From positions 1 through 45,712 of the forward strand of contig JAHHHS010000060.1 in the NCBI GenBank assembly GCA_019359215.1: a stretch of 45,712 nucleotides of DNA, read 5' to 3'. Every line of letters starts with the position of its first letter. The stretch's first letter is position 1. This DNA comes from Nostoc indistinguendum CM1-VF10. GTDB lineage: Bacteria; Cyanobacteriota; Cyanobacteriia; Cyanobacteriales; Nostocaceae. A model generated the notes under the pieces. That model was not told where the DNA came from and did no database searches. It was given only the letters and a program-made list of their open reading frames with translations. Positions 33,619 to 42,296 of this stretch are shown here, piece after piece. The position numbers and the translations under genes were made by a program.

Positions 33619-33746
33619 TTTCCTAATAAATTTTAGCGTTGCAGAATAGTAGGATGAATTGGGGCAAGCTTTTAAGGCAGGGGAGGAATTTTGGAAGTTG
33701 CTAAATTATCCCGCTTTCTCTGCAAATCCAAGTATTTATTAGGAAA
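33619..33746. repeat. 128-base segment with 12-bp terminal inverted repeats
   Basis: TTTCCTAATAAA at 33619-33630 and its exact complement TTTATTAGGAAA at 33735-33746 bound a short non-coding segment. It could be a miniature inverted-repeat element, but no target duplication is evident. Confidence 0.35.
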
Positions 33747-33773
33747 CACTAGCCTATCCATTAAACCTAAAAT

Positions 33774-34346
33774 TTATACAGGAAAAAACTGGTTTACAGT
33801 ACAGCTAAAACCAGTCAATAAAGGAGAAATTATAATATCGCTACTAAATAGGGTTTCTACCAATTTAAGTTGAGTTTGTTCGCGCCGATAGACCTCTAGT
33901 TTACGCGATCGCCAATCAGCAATCCAATATTCTTTTACTCCTCTGGAAGAATAAAGCTTAAGTTTAGCTTCTTTATCCCGTCTTAAGTCTTCCTGGCTAG
34001 CAGACAAAACTTCGACTACTAAATCTGGTGCGCCAGTTAAATGTCCCGCTTCATCTAATGTTAGCGCCAAGGTTTCTTTAGTAGCCCAAACTACATCTGG
34101 AATCACATTATCTGATTCTGAAAACAAAACACCAGGGTTGATCACAGCTTCCCCTAAACCAGTAGACTCTGACCAAACATCAAGTTGTCGGAAAATTCTG
34201 CCACAAGTTTGCTGATGCTTGAAGTGAGGTGCCCTAGTCACAAATAATTCTCCATCAACTATCTCGTACCGCGTCCCTTCATTTTCTGCAAAGAGTTCTA
34301 CATCGTGAATTGTCCAGCGTACTCCTGTATTAAGCATCTGACTCAT
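33774..34346 (-). CDS. Uma2-family (DUF820) endonuclease-like protein
   Basis: The 190-aa protein has the restriction-endonuclease-like core seen in Uma2 proteins. YEIVDGELFVTRAP is near the N-terminus and NVIPDVVWA in the middle. The catalytic PD-(D/E)XK-like part follows: APDLVVEVLS (about residues 105-114), then RDKEAKLKLYSSRGVKEYWI. The family is present in dozens of copies in Nostoc genomes and its role is not settled. It is followed at its 3' end by the possible miniature element. The sequence looks intact. Confidence 0.85.
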   Translation of the reverse strand: MSQMLNTGVRWTIHDVELFAENEGTRYEIVDGELFVTRAPHFKHQQTCGRIFRQLDVWSESTGLGEAVINPGVLFSESDNVIPDVVWATKETLALTLDEAGHLTGAPDLVVEVLSASQEDLRRDKEAKLKLYSSRGVKEYWIADWRSRKLEVYRREQTQLKLVETLFSSDIIISPLLTGFSCTVNQFFPV

Positions 34347-34533
34347 CAGCTAACTCCTTTAATCTTGCTCTTGTATTTTAATCATAAGAGGATGTTTGTA
34401 AAGCTGTGGCGATTAGAGGATGTTTGGAAAGTCGCAAAGTATACTAAACATGGCTATTTTTCTAAACAGAAACCGTCCAGAAAAGCTTAGACATCCATAT
34501 ATTTGAGATTAGAAAAAACTTGGAGGTTAAATC

Positions 34534-35058
34534 ATGCCTTGGAAAATAATTGCTGAGGAGTTGTTGGCTCGGTATGCTGATGGAGAGCGAAACTTTGCTG
34601 GGATTGAGTTGATTCAATCCGAGGGTGTTCCCCTCGACAGTTCGATTGACCTCGAAGGGGCTATTTTGAGAGATATCAACTTGCGCGGAGCCTATTTGAG
34701 ACAAGCCGATCTGTGTAGAGCCGATTTGACTGGAGCCGATTTGTTTGGTGTTTCCTTGGAAGGCGCTTGGTTGAAACGTGCTATTGTCAGGGATGCTAAT
34801 TTGTATTCTGCCAACTTGCATTGGTGTAGTTTACATGAAGCGGATTTGCGAGGAACCAACTTGGCTCAGATGAATGCTACTAGTGCTTTCTTTTGTGGAG
34901 CCAACATCAGTGGTTTCGAGTTCGCTATTCTGATTAAAACTAACTTTAGAGATGCTTACATCGCTCCAAACATTATTTGGAGTTATGGGAATTTTGTTTA
35001 CCAGACTACTATGCCCGATGGCACTATCAAAAGCGGGCCTTTTTTCGGAGAGTTTTAG
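34534..35058 (+). CDS. pentapeptide-repeat protein
   Basis: This 174-aa protein contains about 15 consecutive pentapeptide units of the A(D/N)LXX type between residues 40 and 120 (LRGAYLRQADLCRADLTGAD and onward). These should fold as a right-handed quadrilateral beta helix. The N-terminal 35 residues are helical (MPWKIIAEELLARYADGE). The C-terminal part has a non-repeat tail ending in Tyr/Phe/Gly-rich sequence. Cyanobacteria hold many such proteins and most have no known function. AAAACTTGGAGG precedes the ATG. Upstream, GAGGATGTTTG occurs twice (about 34387 and 34416). Confidence 0.85.
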   Translation: MPWKIIAEELLARYADGERNFAGIELIQSEGVPLDSSIDLEGAILRDINLRGAYLRQADLCRADLTGADLFGVSLEGAWLKRAIVRDANLYSANLHWCSLHEADLRGTNLAQMNATSAFFCGANISGFEFAILIKTNFRDAYIAPNIIWSYGNFVYQTTMPDGTIKSGPFFGEF

Positions 35059-35140
35059 TTCATCTCCAATTACAGCCATGAAGGGTGCATTCTCAACAAA
35101 ATAAGAGCATATTTGTAAAGTCTCAATTAATACTAGCCCT

Positions 35141-35257
35141 GGCGATTAGAAATCGCGGCTATACAGACAAAACCCACCTCCGTGGGTTTGAAGCCATTGA
35201 TTTTATCTTAGTCCACGGAGGTGGACTTTGCTTGTGTAGTAGCGAATTCTATTCGCC
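35141..35257. repeat. 117-base nested palindromic element
   Basis: The left arm (35141-35190) and the complement of the right arm (35208-35257) align over about 50 bases. Both read GGCGAWTAGAAWTCGC, then CACCTCCGTGG near the inner end. Each arm also contains its own palindromes (GCGATTAGAAATCGC; ACCCACCTCCGTGGGT and TCCACGGAGGTGGA). The whole can fold as a long hairpin with side hairpins. It looks like a MITE-like dispersed repeat common in Nostoc intergenic DNA. Confidence 0.7.
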
Positions 35258-35291
35258 CAATACTTTTAAAACATCCTTTAAAATTTAATAA

Positions 35292-37493
35292 TCACTTGCG
35301 ATTTTCGCGCCGCCACTTACCCCGTACTAAGCGAATTTCATCAAAAGTGTAGCTTTCGCCAAGTTGTTCTCGAATTGGTGTTAAAGAGATATCACCAAGC
35401 ACTTCTAAAACTTGCCAAATTTTTTGCTGATGTTCAAGAGGTACTAACTGATTTATGTCTACAGGCTGATTTTTTTCAATCAAATCTGTCAAATGACGAA
35501 TAATTGTTGTGGGGCGAATATTGCGTTTTTTGGCAATTTCATTAACACTGAAACCTTGTTTATGTAATTGTAATGTGAATATTTCTGTGTCAGAAGGTAA
35601 GCTAACAGAGGGTGTAAAACTAACTTGGGGTGGATCTATTAAACCTTTTTCTTGGCGGTAGGCACGAATTTCTGTGAGGAATTTATCACCATATTGGAAA
35701 AGTTTATGACTACCTACGCCCGAAAGTTTGCCAAATTCGGTTAGTGTTGTAGGTTGTACTTGCGCCATCAATTTTAGAGTAGAATCCTGAAAGACAACGT
35801 AAGGTGGTACAGATTGTTCATCAGCAAGTTGTTTACGGAGCGATCGCAACCTCTGCATTAATATCTCTGCTTCAATAGCCTTCTTACTCCCTTCTTCCCA
35901 AGTAACCTTTTGTGCTACGGGAACAACAAGGGAAACTGTGCGCTGTCGCCGCATCACTTCCCAACTGAGGGGGTTAAGTTTCAAAACTGAGTAACCATCG
36001 CTAGTCTGTTCTAGCAACCCTTGATGTAAAAGCGATCGCGCCAACATTCGCCATTCATCTACACTTTTATCTTTGCCAATACCGTAGGTAGAAAGTTTAT
36101 CGTGTTCGTACTGGATAATTTTGTCTTTTTTTGCCCCCCGCAACACATCAATAATGTGCAGCATCCCAAATCTTTCTTTACAACGCGCCACACAAGATAA
36201 AAACTTCATGGCTTCAATTGTCCAGTCTTGCATTGGTTTGGGATGACGGCAATTATCGCAGTTACCGCAATTACCGGGAAAACGTTCCCCAAAATAACCT
36301 AGCTGAATTGTCCGCCGACAAACAGTACCTTCAGCATAGTCAATTACCTGACGCAGTTGTTGTTTAGCAATCAACTGTTCTTGGGGATCAGTTTTTTGAT
36401 TAATACTCCATTCAATAGTTTTAATATCACTAAAACTGAAAAAAAGCGTACAACGTGAAGGTTCACTATCTCTTCCCGCCCTACCTGATTCTTGATAATA
36501 ACTTTCTAAATTACGTGGTAAATCAAAGTGAATTACTAACCGTACATCTGGCTTATTAATTCCCATTCCAAAGGCAATTGTTGCCACCATAACGCGCACA
36601 TCATCTCGAATAAATCGAGTTTGATTGCTGCTGCGTTCTTCATCAGTTAATCCGGCATGATAAGACAAGGCAGAAATTTTATCATTTTGCAATTTAAAGG
36701 TGAGTTCATCAACTTTTTTGCGCGTTAGACAATAAATAATTGCTGAACCTTCATTTTCGCGGATGAGTTCTAATAATTCAGCATACGCAGACTTGGTTTT
36801 AGAACGAACTTCGTAGTAAAGATTTTGGCGGTTAAAGCTAGCAATGTGGATACTGGGTTGCTTTAGCCCTAGTTGTTGGATAATATCAGCACGAACGCGA
36901 TCTGTGGCTGTGGCGGTAAGGGCGAGAGTAGGCACATCAGGATAACGTTTCCGCAGAGATTTCATTTGGCGGTATTCAGGGCGGAAGTCGTGTCCCCACT
37001 CAGAGACGCAATGGGCTTCGTCAATCGCAAAAGCCGCAATTCCAATTTTTTCTTTGACTAAATCAAGAAACGGGAGAAATCTTTCACTCAACAGACGTTC
37101 TGGGGCGACGTAAAGTAGTCTAACTTTACCGGTGAGGATGGCTTCTTCCCGCGATCGCACTTTATAAGGATTCAGACTACTATTGAGAAATGTGGCGTTA
37201 ATATTATTGTTTCGCAGTCCTTCCACTTGATCTTGCATCAAAGCGATTAATGGCGACACCACCACCGTTAAGCCTTGTTTGATTAATGCAGGTAACTGAA
37301 AACACAAAGATTTTCCCCCACCCGTAGGCATCACGATCAATAAATCTCGATTTTGCAGCGCATCTTCGATAATTTGCCGTTGTCCGGGGCGGAATTTGTC
37401 GTAACCGAAGTGATATTTTAGCGCTTGTTCGAGATGGGGATACTGAAGCATAGCGATCGCTTTTTCGGGGCTGTCTGCGTGAGTAGTTATCAA
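35292..37493 (-). CDS. recQ: ATP-dependent DNA helicase RecQ
   Basis: RecQ unwinds DNA 3' to 5' in recombination repair. The 733-aa protein has helicase motif I MPTGGGKSLCFQ (about residues 55-66), motif II DEAHCVSEWGHDFRP (about 158-172) and the motif VI region ESGRAGRDSEP. The zinc-binding part has CRR and CGNCDNC near residue 415, followed by a winged helix and HRDC domain (about 520-620). A C-terminal HTH part (FSVNEIAKKRNI) is last. An alternative start is Met16. The length is normal for a cyanobacterial RecQ with the extra C-terminal domain. It converges on the pentapeptide gene, with the palindromic element between. Confidence 0.95.
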   Translation of the reverse strand: MITTHADSPEKAIAMLQYPHLEQALKYHFGYDKFRPGQRQIIEDALQNRDLLIVMPTGGGKSLCFQLPALIKQGLTVVVSPLIALMQDQVEGLRNNNINATFLNSSLNPYKVRSREEAILTGKVRLLYVAPERLLSERFLPFLDLVKEKIGIAAFAIDEAHCVSEWGHDFRPEYRQMKSLRKRYPDVPTLALTATATDRVRADIIQQLGLKQPSIHIASFNRQNLYYEVRSKTKSAYAELLELIRENEGSAIIYCLTRKKVDELTFKLQNDKISALSYHAGLTDEERSSNQTRFIRDDVRVMVATIAFGMGINKPDVRLVIHFDLPRNLESYYQESGRAGRDSEPSRCTLFFSFSDIKTIEWSINQKTDPQEQLIAKQQLRQVIDYAEGTVCRRTIQLGYFGERFPGNCGNCDNCRHPKPMQDWTIEAMKFLSCVARCKERFGMLHIIDVLRGAKKDKIIQYEHDKLSTYGIGKDKSVDEWRMLARSLLHQGLLEQTSDGYSVLKLNPLSWEVMRRQRTVSLVVPVAQKVTWEEGSKKAIEAEILMQRLRSLRKQLADEQSVPPYVVFQDSTLKLMAQVQPTTLTEFGKLSGVGSHKLFQYGDKFLTEIRAYRQEKGLIDPPQVSFTPSVSLPSDTEIFTLQLHKQGFSVNEIAKKRNIRPTTIIRHLTDLIEKNQPVDINQLVPLEHQQKIWQVLEVLGDISLTPIREQLGESYTFDEIRLVRGKWRRENRK

Positions 37494-37665
37494 AGATATC
37501 AGGATTTTAACTCACATCATCGGCAGCATTGGGAAGACTTGGGTTTCTTTAGGGCAATCGCACTATTCTCCTAACGTTCGGCTCAATGAATGCTTTGACT
37601 TTGAACAGTGAGAAAAATAAAATAATTGGGAAAATTTAATCCAAAATCCAAAATCCAAAATTCAG

Positions 37666-39228
37666 TTAGCATCCACCTAACTGAGAATTTGCAGTTATTT
37701 CTTTACTTTCATGAACTATTTGACTACATTTTAGCTGCGATTCTAAAGCATTAATCTTTTGTAAAAGGGACACTCCCCACACCATAGAAATCGCCAACTT
37801 GATTGTCATACCCACAAGTAAAAGCGTCACTATTGTGGCACTTTTCTTTTGTTGAGCCAGCCTTTTTTGGTGTTCTGCAAGTCGTGCTTCAACTTCTTTG
37901 GCACGTTCGGCCTCTAATGCTTGCTGCATTTCTCGCCGATCTAATTCTTCACTAGCAGCTAAAAATCGATAATCTAAGTTGCTTAAGCTTTTACCATGTG
38001 CCCAGGTTTCGGCATCAATCAGCGCTTGTCCGCGTAACAGGCGAGATTCATCCTTTTGGTTTGAAGCTATCCATGCATTGAAGGTTTCGTAATAGGGACG
38101 CAAGTAAGCTAATTTTTTTCCAACCCATTCTAAATTGAAAACTTCTTGATAAATTCGGTTTTTGATTTTCAGAAATCCTTGCTTTTTGATTACCAAACCA
38201 GACAGCAATAGTTCAACTTGTTCTCGACTATCGTCGGCTGGTACTTCCACTCCTTGGAGAATTTGTTGATAAATTCCCAGCAATCTGGCGGCAAATTGTT
38301 CGTTTCCGAGAATGCGATCGCGAATTGTCCGCAAATGCTCCGGTTCATCTTGTGATTCCCATTTCTCGATGATGTGCGATCGCACCACATTTTCTATCCA
38401 AAATTCTTCTGCGCCAGGTGGAATTCTTAGCTTTCTACCCACATCATATTGAGATAAACTGACAATTAACCGACATAGTTTTTGAGTAAGAAATGGTTGC
38501 CCTTCTGTCCACGCTAATATTTCTTTCAAAAGTTTTTGGGGATGATTTTCTTTAATATTTAGTCCCAAAGATAGCGGTTGAGATTCTTCAAATGTGAAAC
38601 CATTTACTTGGATGGCTTTACCAATATTAAATGGGGTAGTATTATTTCGATATCGAATTAAGTCTGAAGGTGTTGCAACACCGAAAATTGCAAATGTAAT
38701 CCGATGATACTCTGGATCAATTGCTCGTTGGTTATAGCAGAAGCGAATCAAGCTAAAAAAGTCATCAACAGAGAAATCAAGGCTGAGAATGCTATCAATT
38801 TCATCAATAAAAATAAATAGTCTTTCGTTAGGAAACTGAGTTAACAGAATTTCCGAAATAAATCGACTGACTTTCTGAACTAAAGAAATATCATTTTGTT
38901 CTTGCCACCAGGTTCTTAAATTGACTTTTCCTAACAGTTTAAAACTCAACCATAGATCACCCACGACTCCCTTATACCACTGCTCTGGGGTTATATTTTC
39001 ACAACCAATATTAGTCATATCAACGGTGGCACATTTAAAGCCCTCTTGTTGGAAACGATGCTTTGTTTTTACCATAAGCGAGGATTTGCCCATTTGCCTA
39101 CTGCTCAAAATGTAGCAAAATTCACCCTGCTTCAAGGCTTCGTAAAGTTCTACATCTGCTCTGCGCTCAACATAGCTAGGAGCATCACTAGTGAGCGTAC
39201 CACCAACTTGATATCGATAATTATTCAT
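37666..39228 (-). CDS. AAA_35 NTPase with C-terminal membrane helix
   Basis: The 520-aa protein begins with the AAA-like domain often found at the N-terminus of cyanobacterial WD40 signalling proteins. The P-loop is SSRQMGKSS (about 42-50), the intact Walker B is LFIFIDEID (about 137-145), and the GQPFLTQKLC motif is at about 240. A charged coiled coil (about 425-462: EELDRREMQQALEAERAKEV) leads into a transmembrane helix (about 463-489) and a short tail. Related proteins usually continue into WD40 repeats, which are absent here. It lies 128 bases downstream of a second AAA_35 gene on the same strand. AAAATCC heptamer repeats lie just after the stop. Confidence 0.82.
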   Translation of the reverse strand: MNNYRYQVGGTLTSDAPSYVERRADVELYEALKQGEFCYILSSRQMGKSSLMVKTKHRFQQEGFKCATVDMTNIGCENITPEQWYKGVVGDLWLSFKLLGKVNLRTWWQEQNDISLVQKVSRFISEILLTQFPNERLFIFIDEIDSILSLDFSVDDFFSLIRFCYNQRAIDPEYHRITFAIFGVATPSDLIRYRNNTTPFNIGKAIQVNGFTFEESQPLSLGLNIKENHPQKLLKEILAWTEGQPFLTQKLCRLIVSLSQYDVGRKLRIPPGAEEFWIENVVRSHIIEKWESQDEPEHLRTIRDRILGNEQFAARLLGIYQQILQGVEVPADDSREQVELLLSGLVIKKQGFLKIKNRIYQEVFNLEWVGKKLAYLRPYYETFNAWIASNQKDESRLLRGQALIDAETWAHGKSLSNLDYRFLAASEELDRREMQQALEAERAKEVEARLAEHQKRLAQQKKSATIVTLLLVGMTIKLAISMVWGVSLLQKINALESQLKCSQIVHESKEITANSQLGGC

Positions 39229-39356
39229 TTGATTTAAAATTTTAAATTAGTTATCATTTTTAATAAATAAATTTGTATCAAAACAATTAATTAGGTTCAT
39301 ATTAATAGTGGCAACTCTTTTGATTATTTATGTTTCAAAGGTTTCCCATAATTATA

Positions 39357-40736
39357 TTACCCTGAGTGCTTTCCTAGTTGTTGGCTAAAATAAAGGCGAT
39401 ACAATTCACACATTGTGTGAGCTTGATTACCATTTAGTTGAACCAAACCCATACTTTCCAGCTTGTAGGCAGCGATCGCGTCTAGCTCTACTTTTTCATC
39501 TGTTGCAATTACCTTTTCCATAGCTGACATTAATTCTGGTTCTTTTTGGAGTAAACTCAACAGTTCTCGTAAATGCTGACTATAAATTCCTACTGGTGTA
39601 GATGCCGTTTCTAGTAACACCTCTAATGGCATTTCCTCTTGACATAAATGATAAAGTGCAAGACTCACCAAATAGGGATGCCCTCCTACCATTACTTGTA
39701 AGGGTACAAGGCGTTCTGCTCCTTCGGAGTCTGCTGCCCAATATAGCCCGTAAGATAATGCTAAATTTTGTACCTGATTGAGAGTCAATGGTGGCAGAGT
39801 AATTGTTATCCCGACATTGAAAGGCGATTGGTTTAGCTTAAGTGGAATATAAATTTCTGTGGTGTAAACTACCACCATCCGCAGCTTTTGCCAGATTTGA
39901 TCTTGCTTTGCTTGTTCGTGCCAAAATCGCAGCATTGGCAGAAAATCTTGGGCAATATTAGGATGTTCAAAAACTCGATGGACTTCATTCAAAGCTAAAA
40001 CTACAGGACTTTGATCAATGTATTGCAGCAGATATGCTTCAAAATAGATTTTGCAGCTTACCTTGCTGCCCATTTCCGTATCCCAAAAATCATCTAGACA
40101 GGGAAGGAGATTTAATTGCCTGCTGACATTGATACAAAACCAACGCAAAAATTTATCAAGGCAAGCAAAAACATCTTGGTCAGCTTCTTGAAAGTCCAAA
40201 TAGACAATTTGATAACCTTGCTCTTTAGCATAAGCAATCATCCGGTTTAGCAGCGAACTTTTACCCGTCTTTCGAGGTGCTTTGATCCGGATTAAACAAC
40301 CAGGGTGTAAAATCTCATTACAAACAAGTTCTTCCAAAGGAGGGCGATTGATGTAAAGAGGAGAACCCAGTGGTACAGGGCCGCTTGGAAATTCGATATT
40401 GCTTCCTGAAAATAAGTTTGGAGAAACCTTTTTTAAACTAGATTCTTCACCGAACTTTTGTTGGCTTTGATTCTCCTGATCGCTTATCTTCTCTTGCAGA
40501 TATTTCTCCAACGCTAAATGCAGATTTTTTTTAGTTATTTTTTTTCCAAGTGCAACAGAAAGGTCTTGCCACAACTCAGAGCCAACTTCCTTAATGTAAT
40601 TGTTGCGGTAGCCTGATACCTCTGCCATTTCATCGTAAGTTTTGCCCAACCACGATTGAGAGAGCACAAACCACTGAATGGAGGCGAGAGGCTTGTCTTG
40701 CAAAATTCTTTCTACTGCTTGCAGAATATCTTCCAC
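39357..40736 (-). CDS. AAA_35 NTPase with N-terminal vMAP-type HTH, degenerate Walker B
   Basis: The first 80 residues (WFVLSQSWLGKTYDEMAEVS to KNLHLALEKYL) match the helix-turn-helix found at the start of vWA-MoxR-associated proteins. A linker is followed by an AAA-like domain: PLYINRPPLEE, then P-loop IKAPRKTGKSSLL (about 151-163). The Walker B region reads LALNEVHRVFE (Asn250, His253), where LALDEVDR-type sequence is expected. ATP hydrolysis may therefore be impaired, leaving a nucleotide-binding switch. GGHPYLVSLALYHLC (about 365) is the family's GxPYL segment. It has no membrane helix. It is adjacent to a membrane-anchored AAA_35 protein, and the pair may act together, possibly in signalling or defence. 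Confidence 0.8.
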   Translation of the reverse strand: MEDILQAVERILQDKPLASIQWFVLSQSWLGKTYDEMAEVSGYRNNYIKEVGSELWQDLSVALGKKITKKNLHLALEKYLQEKISDQENQSQQKFGEESSLKKVSPNLFSGSNIEFPSGPVPLGSPLYINRPPLEELVCNEILHPGCLIRIKAPRKTGKSSLLNRMIAYAKEQGYQIVYLDFQEADQDVFACLDKFLRWFCINVSRQLNLLPCLDDFWDTEMGSKVSCKIYFEAYLLQYIDQSPVVLALNEVHRVFEHPNIAQDFLPMLRFWHEQAKQDQIWQKLRMVVVYTTEIYIPLKLNQSPFNVGITITLPPLTLNQVQNLALSYGLYWAADSEGAERLVPLQVMVGGHPYLVSLALYHLCQEEMPLEVLLETASTPVGIYSQHLRELLSLLQKEPELMSAMEKVIATDEKVELDAIAAYKLESMGLVQLNGNQAHTMCELYRLYFSQQLGKHSG

Positions 40737-41381
40737 GAATATTAATATTAAAGGTTAAACACTTAGTAGAGACATTTATTTACTTTGGTCTATTAATAAT
40801 ATACAACCAAATAAACGCTTAAAAAATAAAAACTAATCTGTATGAGTACAATTTTGTACACCATAATTAATCTTCAATAAAAAAAATTGTTAGTTTGACA
40901 CTATCAAGTAGCAAAAGGGAATTTTAGTTGGAAAAATTAGCTGTTATAAATAGTCTATTGTTTTTGCCAAGCCTTAGAGAAAAGGGAGTTCATACATCAA
41001 CTCACCTCGCAACTTGGCGAAGGTATTGTTGGATTAAATTATTTTCATTAATTATTATATATTATCTACCTAGATAATCTCTTATTTTGCTACAGCAGAC
41101 TTTGAAACATACATCTTTATATACTATCCTACGCTATGCCCACGCCAAGCAAGCGCTTGTCTCTAGTACTGGAGGGGAAATTGTGCGATAGACTACGCCT
41201 TTGGTAAGTGTGGTAAGTGATCGCATTTTCAGCGAAGTTCTAAATACTACTCTTGTTGAACAAATGGTATATAATTTTACCCGCCATAAATAAATCTAGC
41301 CTCAATAGGATCAAGAACTTCTCCAAGATGAAGCAGGAAGATTTCAGTTTGTTAGCAAACGTTAGCAAATTATGAACGGTA
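40737..41381. other. 645-base gap with GC-rich repeat fragments
   Basis: The gap lies between two minus-strand genes. Its first 300 bases are AT-rich and likely include the promoter of the HTH-AAA gene. At about 41130-41215 are pieces of the GC-rich dispersed repeat (CTACGCTATGCCCACGCC; GATAGACTACGCC). At 41290-41371 a short plus-strand frame encodes SLNRIKNFSKMKQEDF and ends at TGA; it may be a gene fragment, but I cannot name it. Confidence 0.4.
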
Positions 41382-42044
41382 TTACTTCTTCAATGCCAGA
41401 GTTAAGCCATCTGCGATCGCTACTAAACTAAGATTAACTCTTTGGTCTTGATGCAGCTTTTGATTAAAGACACGAATCTTTTTAGTTCTATTATCTTGCA
41501 CTTGGGGGTTAGCAACCCTGCCTGACCAAAGAACATTATCAATCGCAATTAGTCCTCCTGGACGCACTAATTGCAGCGATCGCTCATAATAAGCATCATA
41601 GTTGCTCTTATCTGCATCGATGAAAGCAAAATCAAAGGTTTCCGCTTCTTTGGTTGCCAGTAGCCGATCCAAAGTCTCCAAAGCTGGTGCAATGTGCAGT
41701 TGAATTTTATCCGCCACTCCTGCTTGCTGCCAATAGCGCCGAGCGATCGTTGTAAATTCTTCACTCACATCACACGCTACCACCTTACCGTCGCTTGGTA
41801 ATGCCAATGCCACCACCAGGGAACTATAACCTGTAAATACACCAATATCCAAAGTTTTCTTAGCTCCCAGCAACTGCACCAATAACGCCAGGAACTGTCC
41901 CTCTTCGGGAGCAATCTGCATTTTCCCTATTCGATACTGGGCTGTTTCCTGTCTCAGTTGGGTTAAAATCTCTGGTTCTCGGAGAGAGACTGACAATAAA
42001 TAGTCATAAAGGTTTTGTTCGAGTCCTAGTGTTTGAGTTGTCAT
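41382..42044 (-). CDS. SAM-dependent O-methyltransferase (CCoAOMT-like)
   Basis: This 220-aa protein matches the cation-dependent caffeoyl-CoA O-methyltransferase family. Motif I is LDIGVFTGYSSL (about residues 65-76), the acidic SAM-ribose site VVACDVSEE is at about 88, the metal-site FAFIDADKSNYD is at about 137-148, and GGLIAIDNVLWSGRV is at about 159-173. Bacterial homologues methylate catechol-type hydroxyls; the natural substrate here is unknown. The length is standard. The gene has no close operon partner. Confidence 0.9.
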   Translation of the reverse strand: MTTQTLGLEQNLYDYLLSVSLREPEILTQLRQETAQYRIGKMQIAPEEGQFLALLVQLLGAKKTLDIGVFTGYSSLVVALALPSDGKVVACDVSEEFTTIARRYWQQAGVADKIQLHIAPALETLDRLLATKEAETFDFAFIDADKSNYDAYYERSLQLVRPGGLIAIDNVLWSGRVANPQVQDNRTKKIRVFNQKLHQDQRVNLSLVAIADGLTLALKK

Positions 42045-42296
42045 AAAACGTTCATTCCTCTTTTGCCTAAACCCTACACACTAATTCTCTGGTTTAATCT
42101 CAATATCGCTGAGTGAAAAAAGATGTTAGACCAGGTTTGATATTTCAACCTGCAATCAACCAGCGCACAGACATTCTATATGTAGAGATATTGCATACCA
42201 AACCTTTGTTTGAGTTACTTGCCTAAACCCCTCTAGAATAAAAACTATTGTAGGAAGATTTTATTACTAAACTTGCTTTTATTCTGGGAGGTATTG

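Noticed and set aside
41290..41371. Short frame SLNRIKNFSKMKQEDF as a gene
   Set aside because: Too short, no start with a ribosome binding site; noted only as a possible remnant.
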